Part shown: piece after piece, positions 35,811 to 43,940 of the stretch
How positions within the stretch are numbered: position 1 is the first letter of the stretch
How the letters are laid out: every line of letters begins with the position of its first letter
DNA from: Nocardioides albertanoniae
GTDB lineage: Bacteria > Actinomycetota > Actinomycetes > Propionibacteriales > Nocardioidaceae
Reading direction: 5' to 3'
Length of the DNA stretch: 64,000 nt
Assembly (NCBI RefSeq): GCF_006716315.1
Contig: NZ_VFOV01000001.1
Location: 540,501 to 604,500 of the forward strand
Notes under the pieces: generated by a model
What the model saw: the letters and a program-made list of their open reading frames with translations, nothing else
Told to the model about the DNA's origin: nothing
The model's database searches: none
Program-made: the position numbers and the translations under genes

Positions 35811-36971
35811 TCAGAACGGGGTCAGCGTGACCGCCATCTCGGAGGCGTTGTCCTCGACGTACGACGCGAAGCCGCCGACGTCGTCGAAGGCGAAGCCGTA
35901 GGCCTTCCCATCGACGGTGTTGTCGTGCATCGCCTTGCAGTACGCATGGACCGGGTCGCCCTGGTAGAAGCCGCCCGGGTCGTCGGTGGGCTGGTTGGCG
36001 GAGGCGAGCAGCGTGGTGCGGTTGAAACCGGCGCCGAGCACGGCGGCGACCGGGCCGGTGATGCCGTCGTTGGGTGCGGCCAGGGCGCCGTCGCAGAACA
36101 GCACGTCGCGGGTCGTGGGCCGGCTGAACGCCTGGACCCCGCCGTCGAAGACGAACTGGTCGCCGCTGACGCGGCCGGTGAAGGTGGTGTTGTTGGCCTT
36201 GACCACCATGTCCTCGCCGGCGTACTTCGACCACACCTGGTCGACGTAGGAGTCGAAGAACGACTCCGAGAAGCGGCCCATCTCCAGGCCGTGCCCGGGC
36301 GCGATGATGCGGCGGTCGTCGACCACCAGCGAGCTGAAGTCGGGCGAGGCGGAGATCGCGTCGAAGATCTTCGCGCGGCCGCCCTCGACGAGCGTGCCGG
36401 TGGTGGGCGACTCCTCGCCGGTCAGCGCGATCGAGAGCGGCACGCTGAACATGTCGACCATGGTGGTGTTGCAGTAGATGCGGCCGCTCTTGTAGGTGAA
36501 CTCGACACAGTCGTGCAGCACGCCGTAGCTCGGGTCGGACTCGACCCAGGCGGCCGGGTAGGCGAGCGCGTTGCCCTCGTTGACCTTGAACCTCAGCTTG
36601 TCGCCGAGCGAGAAGTAGATCCGTCCCGACATGTCGGCGGGGATCTGCGAGAGCGTCTCACCGCTGCCGGCGAACGGGATCGAGTAGTCGGCGTAGCCGT
36701 CGGAGCCGTTGTCGGCCGTCGAGACCGGCACGAGCTGGCCCTCGGGCGTGACCCGCGACTGCTCACCCGTCGCGAGGTTGGTGCCGACGATGTAGAAGTG
36801 GATCGAGGAGTTGTCGTAGGCGCCGGTCTGGTTGACGAAGCGGAGCTGGATCGTGGCCTGGGCGCCGAGCCGTGGTGGGCGGGCAGCCTGGGCCTGCCAC
36901 AGGTTTCCGCCGAGGAGCGGCAGGGTGACCGCGGCAGAGGTGGCGGCGAGTACAGATCGTCTGGTCAGCAT
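35811..36971 (-). CDS. Secreted beta-1,3-glucanase-like protein, glycoside hydrolase family 64
   Basis: A 386-residue exported protein with a Tat-type signal (LTRRSVLAATSAAVTLPLLGG). The mature part matches GH64. It has IQLRFVNQTGAYDNSSIHFYIVGTN at the start, the substrate-cleft motif TTMVDMFSVPLSIALTGE, and GFNRTTLLASANQPTDDPGGFYQGDPVHAYCKAMHDNTVDGKAYGFAFDDVGGFASYV at the end. GH64 enzymes release laminaripentaose from fungal beta-1,3-glucan. GGGAGG lies 5 bp before the ATG at 36971. Two tandem TTACAGTAA palindromes stand upstream. Confidence 0.85.
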   Translation of the reverse strand: MLTRRSVLAATSAAVTLPLLGGNLWQAQAARPPRLGAQATIQLRFVNQTGAYDNSSIHFYIVGTNLATGEQSRVTPEGQLVPVSTADNGSDGYADYSIPFAGSGETLSQIPADMSGRIYFSLGDKLRFKVNEGNALAYPAAWVESDPSYGVLHDCVEFTYKSGRIYCNTTMVDMFSVPLSIALTGEESPTTGTLVEGGRAKIFDAISASPDFSSLVVDDRRIIAPGHGLEMGRFSESFFDSYVDQVWSKYAGEDMVVKANNTTFTGRVSGDQFVFDGGVQAFSRPTTRDVLFCDGALAAPNDGITGPVAAVLGAGFNRTTLLASANQPTDDPGGFYQGDPVHAYCKAMHDNTVDGKAYGFAFDDVGGFASYVEDNASEMAVTLTPF

Positions 36972-37006
36972 GGGACCTCCCGAGTGGGGGACTGTGGGAA
37001 CCCGCC

Positions 37007-37031
37007 TTACAGTAAGGGTCCTTTACAGTAA
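37007..37031. promoter_or_regulatory. Tandem TTACAGTAA palindromes upstream of the GH64 gene
   Basis: Copies lie at 37007-37015 and 37023-37031 with a 16-bp period, 35-60 bp upstream of the GH64 start and about 130 bp before the sirtuin start. The second copy is embedded in CTTTACAGTAAAAG (37021-37034), which differs by one base from CTTTTCAGTAAAAG before the Fic gene at 38634. The binding protein is unknown. Confidence 0.5.
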
Positions 37032-37166
37032 AAGTCCATAGGTTCGGGCGAGGGGCCCGGCTGGGCGCAGACGCACGCGCCGGGCGTGTTACAAATGGCG
37101 ATCAAGTGACCAATATGGCGCTTTGAGGCAGCGGGAGCGCGGTCAACCTCGCTAGCCTGAATGATT

Positions 37167-37862
37167 GTGAAAGTTGTCGTGCTCACCGGCGCCGGGATCT
37201 CTGCGGAGAGTGGCCTCGCGACCTTCCGCGACGTCGACGGTCTCTGGCAGGGGCACCACGTCGACGACGTTGCCACTCCCGAGGCGTTCCATCGTGATCC
37301 GGCCGTGGTCCACAAGTTCTACGACGACCGGCGTCGCGAGCTGCGTACGGTCGCTCCCAACGCCGCCCATGTCGCCCTCGCCCGACTCGAGCAGCTGCTC
37401 GGCGACGACCTGCTCGTCGTCACGCAGAACGTCGATGACCTGCACGAACGGGCCGGCTCCAGCCGTGTCGTACACATGCACGGCGAGCTGCTCTCGGCCC
37501 TGTGCGAGTCGTGCCAGGGTCGGTTCCCGTGGGACGACGACCTCGGTGACTCACCGACCTGCCCGGCCTGCGGCAACGACACCCTGCGGCCCGACGTGGT
37601 GTGGTTCGGCGAGATGCCCTACGACCTCGACCTGATCGAGAAGGCGCTGGTGCGGGCCGACCTCTTCGTCGCCATCGGCACCAGCGGCGCGGTCTACCCG
37701 GCGGCCGGGTTCGTACGCATGGCGGCTCGTGCCGGCGCCAAGACGCTCGAGCTCAACCTCGATCTGTCCGAGACCACGCACCTCTTCGACGACGCCCGCC
37801 AGGGGCCGGCCGGCAAGGTCGTGCCCGAGTGGGTCGCCGACCTTCAAGGCACCCTGCGATGA
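37167..37862 (+). CDS. cobB: NAD-dependent protein deacylase, sirtuin (CobB/SIRT5-like)
   Basis: A class III sirtuin of 231 residues. It has VVLTGAGISAESGLATFRD at the N-terminus, TQNVDDLHERAGSSRVVHMHGEL (catalytic His in HMHG), and a Zn ribbon CESC...CPAC. RPDVVWFGEMPYDLDLIEKAL and AIGTSGAVYPAAGFV follow. The pair Tyr/Arg in FYDDRRREL is the SIRT5/CobB signature for removing succinyl or malonyl groups. The start is uncertain: ATG 37161 is possible, but TAGCCT (37153-37158) ends 8 nt before the in-frame GTG at 37167, which favours leaderless initiation there. It reverses lysine acylation, which fits a cell rich in acyl-CoA metabolism. Confidence 0.9.
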   Translation: MKVVVLTGAGISAESGLATFRDVDGLWQGHHVDDVATPEAFHRDPAVVHKFYDDRRRELRTVAPNAAHVALARLEQLLGDDLLVVTQNVDDLHERAGSSRVVHMHGELLSALCESCQGRFPWDDDLGDSPTCPACGNDTLRPDVVWFGEMPYDLDLIEKALVRADLFVAIGTSGAVYPAAGFVRMAARAGAKTLELNLDLSETTHLFDDARQGPAGKVVPEWVADLQGTLR

Positions 37863-37869
37863 CCTCGTG

Positions 37870-38610
37870 ATGCCTTCTGCCACCATAGGCCGCGTGTTTC
37901 GACCTGTCGTCCCTGCGACCGCCCTCATCATCGCGCTGACCAGCGCTCTCGCCGGCTGCGGCGACGACGGCGGGACGCTGTCGCAGGCGCGTGAATATGC
38001 CCGAGAGCCAGGGAACCGCATCGCCGAGCAGGCGCGCGCGGCGATGCACGACATCGACGCGGTCCACGTCGAGGGTGAGGTGCTCGACCCGAGCGGCACC
38101 AAGATCACCATCGACCTCGACGTCTCCGCCAAGGGCAGCTGCCTCGGCACCGTCGACATCGGCGACGGCCAGATCTCGCTGCGGGCGATCGGCGGCTCGG
38201 CCTGGTATCAGGGCGACGAGGACTTCTGGAAGTCCATCGCCCCGGGCAAGAGCGAGGGCAAGGAGATCGCCGACCGCGTCGGTGACAAGTGGGTCGCGCT
38301 CGAGGGCGAGCTGGCCAGCCTGCGTGCCTTCTGCAGCATCGACAGCCTCACCGCCCAGATGGCCCCGGCCGAGGCCGAGGCGGAGGCGATCGGCCCGGCG
38401 ATGGTGTATCGCACCCCGACCGTGCAGCTCGACGTCACTCACGGAGAGACCCAGAGCCGCACGTACGTCGTCGCCTCGGAGCCCCACCGGATCGTGAAGT
38501 GGACCCAGGGCAGCGCCGGCGAGCTCCGCTTCTCCGACTTCGACCAGGAGTTCCATGTCGAGGAGCCGGCGGCCGCCGACGTCTTCGACCTGGCCGAGCT
38601 GGAGAAATGA
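37870..38610 (+). CDS. Putative LppX/LprG-type lipoprotein
   Basis: A 246-residue lipoprotein. The signal peptide ends in a lipobox LAGC near residue 30. The mature domain has the pattern of LppX_LprAFG proteins: AVHVEGEVLDPSGTKITIDLDVSAKGSCLGTVDIGDGQISLRAIGGSAWYQGDEDFWKSI, then a later YVVASEPHRIVKWTQGSAGELRFSDFDQEF. Such beta-sheet pockets carry lipids. ATG 37870 and the preceding GTG 37867 are alternatives. It starts 7 bp after the sirtuin stop. Function beyond the fold is not known. Confidence 0.7.
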   Translation: MPSATIGRVFRPVVPATALIIALTSALAGCGDDGGTLSQAREYAREPGNRIAEQARAAMHDIDAVHVEGEVLDPSGTKITIDLDVSAKGSCLGTVDIGDGQISLRAIGGSAWYQGDEDFWKSIAPGKSEGKEIADRVGDKWVALEGELASLRAFCSIDSLTAQMAPAEAEAEAIGPAMVYRTPTVQLDVTHGETQSRTYVVASEPHRIVKWTQGSAGELRFSDFDQEFHVEEPAAADVFDLAELEK

Positions 38611-38633
38611 GGACTGCATCGACGCTGTTCTCG

Positions 38634-38647
38634 CTTTTCAGTAAAAG
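38634..38647. promoter_or_regulatory. Inverted repeat CTTTTCAGTAAAAG in the Fic gene promoter
   Basis: A CTTTT-N4-AAAAG palindrome in the -35 region of a probable leaderless promoter (TACGCT at 38662-38667, 6 nt before the ATG at 38674). One base differs from the 14-mer at 37021-37034. The Fic protein carries its own winged helix and may bind it. Confidence 0.5.
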
Positions 38648-38673
38648 GTGAGAATAACGCTTACGCTGGTCTC

Positions 38674-39867
38674 ATGACCGAGCGCAGTGCGGCCCTGGTT
38701 CCGGCAGCAGAGAGTGCTGTCGTGCCGTGGCGTCAGAGCGTCAAGGGCGGAACCATCGACGACCGTCGGCTGGCGGAGGTGACGGTCAGCATCCCGGCGC
38801 ACATCTCCGGGATCAGCTTGAGCGTGCCGCCCGGCGTCGCCGCCGAGTGTGACGAGGCGATTCGAGCAATCGCGTCGCTGGACGCAACCCATGGTCCTCA
38901 GCTTCGCCCGCTGGCGACGATGCTGCTGCGAGCCGAGTCGATCGCGTCGTCGAAGATCGAGCACGAGACCGCTTCGGTCGAGGACTACGTGCGAGCTGTG
39001 CACGGTGTGAGGTCGAACTCGTCGGCGCGATCGATGGTCCGTGCCACCGGGGCTCTGGATCGGCTGGTCTCCGGCCCGCTCGATCTCGACACGATGATCG
39101 ATGCGCATCGACGCCTGATGTGTGACGACCCCGTCGACGGGCCGTACGCCGGGCGCTGGCGCGACATGCAGAACTGGATCGGGGGCAGCGATCACTCTCC
39201 ACGGGGCGCGATCTACGTGCCTCCGCCACCCGACCGTGTGGCTGGTCTGATGGCCGACCTGGTCGTCTTCGCGGCCCGCGACGACATCGCCGTCATCCCG
39301 CAGGCTGCGATCGCGCACGCGCAGCTGGAGGCGATCCATCCGTTCACCGACGGCAACGGCCGTATCGGTCGAGCCCTTGCCGCTGCGGTCGTACGCCGCC
39401 GCGGAATTGCGCGCTCTGTGACAGTCCCGGTGGCCTCTGCGCTGGCGGCTCGTCGTAGTGCGTATTTCCGGGCGCTGAACGACTTCCATGCTGGCGACGC
39501 GGAGCCGATCATCAGTGTCGTCGCGACATCATCGACCGTTGCCGCTGAGGAGTCGAAAGTGACGGCGGGCCGACTTGCCGAGCTGCCGGACGACTGGCGT
39601 GATCGCGTGAAGCCGAGCAGGGGTAGCGCGGCCGAGTCGCTGTTGGAGAAGCTGGCCGCGGAGCCTGTCGTCACCACCGAGGACGTCGAGGACGATCTGG
39701 GTCTCTCCGTTGCGACGACGCACCGCGTCATCGACCGTCTTCGGGGCGCAGGAATCATTCGGCCACTCACGCAGCGCACTCGCAACCAGGTGTGGGGCGT
39801 GGGCGACATCCTCGACGAGCTCGCTGACCTCGATGTTCGGATCGCGGCTCGTGCGCGAGAGCAGTGA
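38674..39867 (+). CDS. Fic-family AMP-transferase with C-terminal winged helix
   Basis: A 397-residue Fic protein of the DNA-binding-associated class. The N-terminal Fic_N region ends in LLRAESIASSKIEHETASVEDY; SSKIEH resembles the inhibitory helix motif (S/T)xxxE(G/N), but with His after Glu. The catalytic motif HPFTDGNGRIGRALAAA is near residue 224, preceded by the flap GAIYVPPPP. The C-terminus (VVTTEDVEDDLGLSVATTHRVIDRLRGAGIIRPLTQRTRNQVWGV) is a winged helix. Fic enzymes transfer AMP to protein targets. Codon use is less GC-biased at third positions than that of the neighbours, suggesting acquisition. Probably leaderless and possibly autoregulated. Confidence 0.88.
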   Translation: MTERSAALVPAAESAVVPWRQSVKGGTIDDRRLAEVTVSIPAHISGISLSVPPGVAAECDEAIRAIASLDATHGPQLRPLATMLLRAESIASSKIEHETASVEDYVRAVHGVRSNSSARSMVRATGALDRLVSGPLDLDTMIDAHRRLMCDDPVDGPYAGRWRDMQNWIGGSDHSPRGAIYVPPPPDRVAGLMADLVVFAARDDIAVIPQAAIAHAQLEAIHPFTDGNGRIGRALAAAVVRRRGIARSVTVPVASALAARRSAYFRALNDFHAGDAEPIISVVATSSTVAAEESKVTAGRLAELPDDWRDRVKPSRGSAAESLLEKLAAEPVVTTEDVEDDLGLSVATTHRVIDRLRGAGIIRPLTQRTRNQVWGVGDILDELADLDVRIAARAREQ

Positions 39868-39923
39868 CTCAGCGACGAAGCCTCTGGATCCGGCAGCGTG
39901 GGACCAGGACTGCAGTCTGAGAG

Positions 39924-39941
39924 GGTTACCACACAGTAACC
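39924..39941. promoter_or_regulatory. Inverted repeat GGTTAC-N6-GTAACC in the acyl-CoA dehydrogenase promoter
   Basis: A perfect 6+6+6 bp palindrome that ends 9 bp upstream of the -10 candidate TAGACT (39951-39956). That box ends 7 nt before the ATG at 39964, so the message is probably leaderless. The palindrome covers the -35 region, as expected for a TetR-type repressor. No regulator gene is adjacent. Confidence 0.55.
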
Positions 39942-39963
39942 ATGGCGTCGTAGACTCCGGGGC

Positions 39964-41112
39964 ATGCTGAAGCGCGACATCTTCGAGGAAGACCACGAGG
40001 ACTTCCGAGCCTCCGTCCAGCAGTGGCTGGAGCGTTCGGTCAAGCCCCACACCGACAAGCACATCGCCGACAAGGCGCTGCCCCGCGAGTTCTGGCTCGA
40101 AGCCGGTGAGAACGGCTTCCTCGGTCTCGCGATCCCGGAGGAGTACGGCGGCGCCGGCGCCGAGGACTTCCGGTTCAACGCGGTGCTCGCCGAGGAGCTC
40201 GGCAAGATCGGGGCCGCCTACCCGACCTGCGTCGGCATCCACTCCGACATCACCGCTCCCTACCTGGTGCGGCTCGGCACCGAGGAGCAGAAGCAGCGCT
40301 GGCTGCCCGGCGTCGCCTCCGGCGAGATCCTGCTCGCTATCGGTATGACCGAGCCTTCCGGTGGCTCCGACCTGGCCGCGCTGAAGACCACTGCCGTCCG
40401 CGACGGCGACGAGTGGGTCATCAACGGCTCCAAGACCTTCATCACCAACGGCTACTCCTGCGACCTGGTCATCACCGCGGTCCGCACCGACCCGGAGAAG
40501 GGTGCCAAGGGCATCACGCTCTTCGCGATCGAGGCCGACAAGGCCGGCTTCTCGCGTGGCCGCAAGCTCGACAAGGTCGGCATGGAGGAGTCCGACACCG
40601 CCGAGCTGTTCTTCGAGAACGTACGCGTCACCGACGCCGAGATCATCGGCGAGCTCAACCGCGGCTTCATCCACATGATGGAGGAGCTCCCGCAGGAGCG
40701 CGTCTCCTGCGCCGTCGCCAACGTCGCGCAGGCCAAGCAGATCCTCATGGAGACGGTTCAGTACGCCAAGGACCGCAAGGCGTTCGGCCAGTCCATCGGC
40801 GCCTTCCAGCACAACAAGTTCCTGCTCGCCGAGCTGGTCACCCAGATCGAGGTCGCCGAGGCGTACGTCGACAAGTGCGTCGCCGCTCACTCCCGCGGTG
40901 AGCTCTCGCCGGTCGAGGCCTCCAAGGCCAAGTGGTGGTCCTCGCAGGCCCAGTCCGAGGTGCTCGACCACTGCGTCCAGATGCACGGCGGCTACGGCTT
41001 CATGAACGAGTACCGCGTCGCTCGCGCCTGGCGCGACGCCCGCGTGACGAAGATCTGGGCCGGTTCCAACGAGATCATGAAGGAGCTCATCGGCCGCGAC
41101 CTGGGCTTCTGA
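39964..41112 (+). CDS. Acyl-CoA dehydrogenase
   Basis: A standard 382-residue acyl-CoA dehydrogenase. Marks are GLAIPEEYGGAGAEDFRFNAVLAEELGK, AIGMTEPSGGSDLAALKTTAVRDGDEWVINGSKTFITNGYSCDLVI (FAD and substrate), and YAKDRKAFGQSIGAFQHNKFLLAEL. QMHGGYGFMNEYRVARAWRDARVTKIWAGSNEIMKELIGRDL follows at the end. No catalytic Glu is securely visible in the usual IYEG position, where the sequence reads IWAGSNEIM; some subgroups place Glu elsewhere. It stands alone with its own promoter and a strong terminator. Substrate chain length is unknown. Confidence 0.92.
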   Translation: MLKRDIFEEDHEDFRASVQQWLERSVKPHTDKHIADKALPREFWLEAGENGFLGLAIPEEYGGAGAEDFRFNAVLAEELGKIGAAYPTCVGIHSDITAPYLVRLGTEEQKQRWLPGVASGEILLAIGMTEPSGGSDLAALKTTAVRDGDEWVINGSKTFITNGYSCDLVITAVRTDPEKGAKGITLFAIEADKAGFSRGRKLDKVGMEESDTAELFFENVRVTDAEIIGELNRGFIHMMEELPQERVSCAVANVAQAKQILMETVQYAKDRKAFGQSIGAFQHNKFLLAELVTQIEVAEAYVDKCVAAHSRGELSPVEASKAKWWSSQAQSEVLDHCVQMHGGYGFMNEYRVARAWRDARVTKIWAGSNEIMKELIGRDLGF

Positions 41113-41133
41113 GTCTTCGATATTTCGTACGCC

Positions 41134-41167
41134 GCGGGCGGCCCCTCCACGAGGAGGGGCCGCCCGC
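41134..41167. terminator. Strong bidirectional hairpin terminator
   Basis: The arms GCGGGCGGCCCCTCC (41134-41148) and its exact complement (41153-41167) form a perfect 15-bp stem with loop ACGA. It separates the acyl-CoA dehydrogenase from the convergent secreted hydrolase. Confidence 0.85.
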
Positions 41168-41199
41168 CGTCGTTGGTCAGCTCGGTGCTGGTGCCTCGG

Positions 41200-41982
41200 T
41201 CAGGCCGGATATGGCGGCTTGCAGTCCTGCTTGCCCAGTCTGTGGGCGTCGTTGATGTAGACGCCGTCGGCGATCGAGTCGCCCATGATCGAGCGGTGGT
41301 CGGTCGGCCGATCCCACTGGTAGCACCAGTGCTGAGCGAAGTAGCCGCCCAGGCCCGCGCCCAACGGGGCGTCGAAGTTGCAGATGCCGTCGGTCTCGAT
41401 GCAGTAGCGGATGTAGGGGATGCCGCCGAAGTCGGAGCGTCCCGCCCCGGGGGAGACCCAGCCGGTGAACGGCACTCCGGACCCGGCCGGCACGACCGCG
41501 CCGATACCGGCGCCGGCCGGTCCGGCGGGTTGCATCGGGTCGGCGTACAGCTTGGCCTGGAACCGTGACTTGTCCACGCCGGGCACCTGGCCGTCGGCAA
41601 GGTCGTTGAGCACCAGGTTGGCGACGATCGCGCCCTGTGAGTAGCCGACCACGACAAAGGTGGAGTCCGGGCTGTAGTTGGCTCGGATCAGATCGATCGC
41701 GTTTCGCCGGCCGATCTGGACGCTCTCGTTCATCGGTGTCTGGTCGGGGCACGAGGTGCCCTGGCCGCCGGCGGGGTAATCGACGCGCAAGGGGATCCCA
41801 CCGCGCAGCCATTCGTCGCGGTAGACATTCGCGGGGCCGTCGCAGGTGCCGCCGATCAGCACGTAGTAGGTGGTGCCGTTGGCCGCTGATGCCGGTGGCG
41901 CTGAGGTGACCGCGCCGGGCAGGGCCGCTGCCACGGCGCCCAGGAACAGGATGAGACTTCGGATGAATCGTCTGCTGGACAT
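41200..41982 (-). CDS. Secreted PE-PPE-domain/cutinase-like alpha/beta hydrolase
   Basis: A 260-residue protein with an N-terminal signal peptide (RRFIRSLILFLGAVAAALPGAVTSAPPASA). The mature part starts TTYYVLIGGTCDGPANVYRDEWLRGG. It has the nucleophile elbow VVVGYSQGAIVANLVLNDL near residue 130, the late YCIETDGICNFDAPLG with Asp, and a downstream His-containing GYFAQHWCYQWDRPTDH. This is the layout of actinobacterial PE-PPE (PF08237) and cutinase-like esterases. GGGAGG lies 5 bp before the ATG at 41982, which excludes a longer start. Substrate unknown; short-chain ester or cell-wall lipid is plausible. Confidence 0.82.
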   Translation of the reverse strand: MSSRRFIRSLILFLGAVAAALPGAVTSAPPASAANGTTYYVLIGGTCDGPANVYRDEWLRGGIPLRVDYPAGGQGTSCPDQTPMNESVQIGRRNAIDLIRANYSPDSTFVVVGYSQGAIVANLVLNDLADGQVPGVDKSRFQAKLYADPMQPAGPAGAGIGAVVPAGSGVPFTGWVSPGAGRSDFGGIPYIRYCIETDGICNFDAPLGAGLGGYFAQHWCYQWDRPTDHRSIMGDSIADGVYINDAHRLGKQDCKPPYPA

Positions 41983-42082
41983 GTGTCCTCCCGAGATGGT
42001 TTCCGGTGAGCCCCGTGGTCGGGATCCCGGCGTACGCGTACAGCGGATCACATCCGCCCGGTTGGTACTGCGAAGTCTGGAA

Positions 42083-42544
42083 TCATCTCTGCGCGAGCAG
42101 CGTCTTCGCGAAGGCGCGGGCGGCGTCGATGTCGGCCGGGTTCGGGCGGCCCTTCTTGAGGCCGCCGACCGGCTTGAAGGGCCACCAGGTGTCGTGGCCG
42201 CGGCAGGAGAAGGAGCCGACGACGTCGAAGCCTCGCTGTTCGAGGAGCTTCGCCATCGTGCGGCTGTATCGCGCGAACGGGGGCTCGGGGAACCCGCTGG
42301 AGGAGAAGACGAACGCTGTGGTGCCCTGGCTGTGGGGGAGCGAGGCGACGAGGTCGCGCAGTCGCGGGTGGAACGCCATGTTGAAGATGCCGGACCCGAA
42401 TCCCACGAGGTCGTAGTCGTGCAGGTCGTCGACGGCGACGCTGTCCGGATCGACCACCGGAGCGTTCAGTACGCCACCGACGGCTTCGGCGACCCGCCTG
42501 GTGTTGCCGTGGGAGACAGACGTGCACACGATCAGCGTCTTCAC
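42083..42544 (-). CDS. Flavodoxin-domain protein
   Basis: A 153-residue flavodoxin-like protein. The phosphate-binding loop is CTSVSHGNTRRVAEAVGG at residues 7-24, the second loop is LVGFGSGIFNMAFHPRLRDLV, and the third contact is FVFSSSGFPEPPFARYSRTMAKLLEQRGFDVVGSFSCRGHDTWWPFK. Proteins of this type bind FMN and often act as quinone reductases or electron carriers. The start is GTG at 42544 with GAGGAAGG about 12 nt upstream. It is monocistronic and divergent from the M24 gene. Confidence 0.85.
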   Translation of the reverse strand: MKTLIVCTSVSHGNTRRVAEAVGGVLNAPVVDPDSVAVDDLHDYDLVGFGSGIFNMAFHPRLRDLVASLPHSQGTTAFVFSSSGFPEPPFARYSRTMAKLLEQRGFDVVGSFSCRGHDTWWPFKPVGGLKKGRPNPADIDAARAFAKTLLAQR

Positions 42545-42674
42545 CTGGGTATGTCCTTCCTCGGATCCGTCGTGGGCGCGATCGCCCCTGTGCCCTGAGA
42601 CACCGGCCATCTTCGGGGTGTGACGGCCCGGTGCTAGCCAGCGCCGCGGCGCTCTGGAAATGTTCTGTTTGTCT

Positions 42675-42686
42675 ATTGTCAACAAT
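42675..42686. promoter_or_regulatory. Palindrome ATTGTCAACAAT upstream of the ectoine-hydrolase-like gene
   Basis: A 5+2+5 bp palindrome in an AT-rich island 46 bp before the M24 gene start (42732). It resembles FadR-subfamily GntR sites (TTGT-N-ACAA) and the ATTGTCTGACAAT site at 54676. The regulator is not adjacent. Confidence 0.5.
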
Positions 42687-42731
42687 CAGCGTGCTCAGTC
42701 ACGATGAGCAGGTGGCAGGAACGGTTTCACC

Positions 42732-43916
42732 GTGGTGAGCGTCTTCAGCTCCGAAGAGTTCACGACACGGCTGCAGAGCGTGCAGCAGAGGATGGCGGAG
42801 CGCGGTTGGTCTGCCCTGGTGGTCGCTGACCCGGCGAATCTCTATTACCTGACCGGCTATAACGCCTGGTCGTTCTACGTGCCGCAGTGTGCGGTGGTGC
42901 CGGCCGAGGGTGGGGTGCACCTCTTCCTGCGGGCGATGGACGCTCACGGGGCGGCCCATACGGCCGTGCTGCCCGACGACCGGATCCATGCCTACCCGGA
43001 GGATCTCGTCCATCGGCCCGACATCCATCCCTACGACGACATCGCCGCGCAGTGCCGAGAGCTAAATATATTTGTCGACAATCCTGATGTGGTCGTCGCG
43101 ATGGAGCTCGACGCCCACTTCCTGTCGGTGCGCGGGTTCCAGGCCGTGCAGCGGGCCATCCCCCGCACGCGGATCGTCGACAGCGAGGAGCTGGTCAACT
43201 GGGTGCGGCTGGTGAAGTCGCCGGCCGAGCAGGACGAGCTGCGGGCCGCCGGTGCGGTCGCCGACCGGGCGATGACGGTCGCGCTCGAAGGCGTGCGGTC
43301 GGGGCGGCGCGAGTGCGACGTGGTGGCCGACATCCAGTCGGCACAGACGATCAGCGTCGGTGGCGTGGGCGGCGACTATCCGGCCTTCGTGCCGCTGCTG
43401 CCGACCGGTGACAGCGCCGACACACCCCATCTGACCTGGACCGACAGGGTCCTACGGCGCGGTGAGGCGACCACGATCGAGCTGGCCGGCGTACGCAACC
43501 GCTATCACGCCCCGTTGGCCCGCACGGTCTGCCTCGGCCCGCCCTCGGCCAAGCTCCTCGACTGCGCCAAGGCGACCAACGAGGGCATGGAGGCCGCGCT
43601 CGGGTCGATGAAACCGGGGGCGGCCGGCGCCGACGTGCATGCCGCCTTCACCGACGTCATCGCCGCCCACGGGCTCAGCAAGGAGTCGCGGATCGGCTAC
43701 TCGGTCGGCATCGGCTTCCCGCCCGACTGGGGCGAGCGGACGGTCAGCCTCCGGGCGGGGGAGGAGACGGTCCTGGCGCCGGGGATGGCCTTCCACGTGA
43801 TCCTCGGGATGTGGATGGACGGGTGGGCCTACGAGCTCTCCGAGTCGGTCCTGGTCACCGAGCATCTGCCCGAGCCGCTGACCTCGAGGCCGCGTCAGCT
43901 GATCGTCAACGAGTGA
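42732..43916 (+). CDS. M24 creatinase/ectoine-hydrolase-like protein (DoeA/EutD type)
   Basis: A 394-residue pita-bread-fold protein. The segment NLYYLTGYNAWSFYVPQCAVVP near residue 37 and TTIELAGVRNRYHAPLARTVCLG near residue 246 closely match what I recall of ectoine hydrolases. The usual M24 metal ligands (two Asp, His, two Glu) are not evident at these positions, consistent with the metal-independent creatinase/DoeA branch. DoeA opens the ring of ectoine to N-acetyl-diaminobutyrate. The two following genes (aminotransferase and M20 deacylase) could complete degradation. GTG 42732 is the first of two consecutive GTG codons. An AT-rich palindromic patch at 43062-43087 interrupts otherwise GC-rich codon use. 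Confidence 0.75.
   Translation: MVSVFSSEEFTTRLQSVQQRMAERGWSALVVADPANLYYLTGYNAWSFYVPQCAVVPAEGGVHLFLRAMDAHGAAHTAVLPDDRIHAYPEDLVHRPDIHPYDDIAAQCRELNIFVDNPDVVVAMELDAHFLSVRGFQAVQRAIPRTRIVDSEELVNWVRLVKSPAEQDELRAAGAVADRAMTVALEGVRSGRRECDVVADIQSAQTISVGGVGGDYPAFVPLLPTGDSADTPHLTWTDRVLRRGEATTIELAGVRNRYHAPLARTVCLGPPSAKLLDCAKATNEGMEAALGSMKPGAAGADVHAAFTDVIAAHGLSKESRIGYSVGIGFPPDWGERTVSLRAGEETVLAPGMAFHVILGMWMDGWAYELSESVLVTEHLPEPLTSRPRQLIVNE
43064..43082. promoter_or_regulatory. Intragenic AT-rich double palindrome (AAATATATTT and TTGTCGACAA)
   Basis: Within the M24 gene the codons CTA AAT ATA TTT GTC GAC AAT form AAATATATTT (43064-43073) directly joined to TTGTCGACAA (43072-43081). These rare codons are out of character with the gene. 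The patch could be a regulatory site for the same factor as 42675-42686 or an internal promoter region. Confidence 0.35.
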
Positions 43917-43940
43917 TCGTCAACGAGTAAGGAGCCCACC

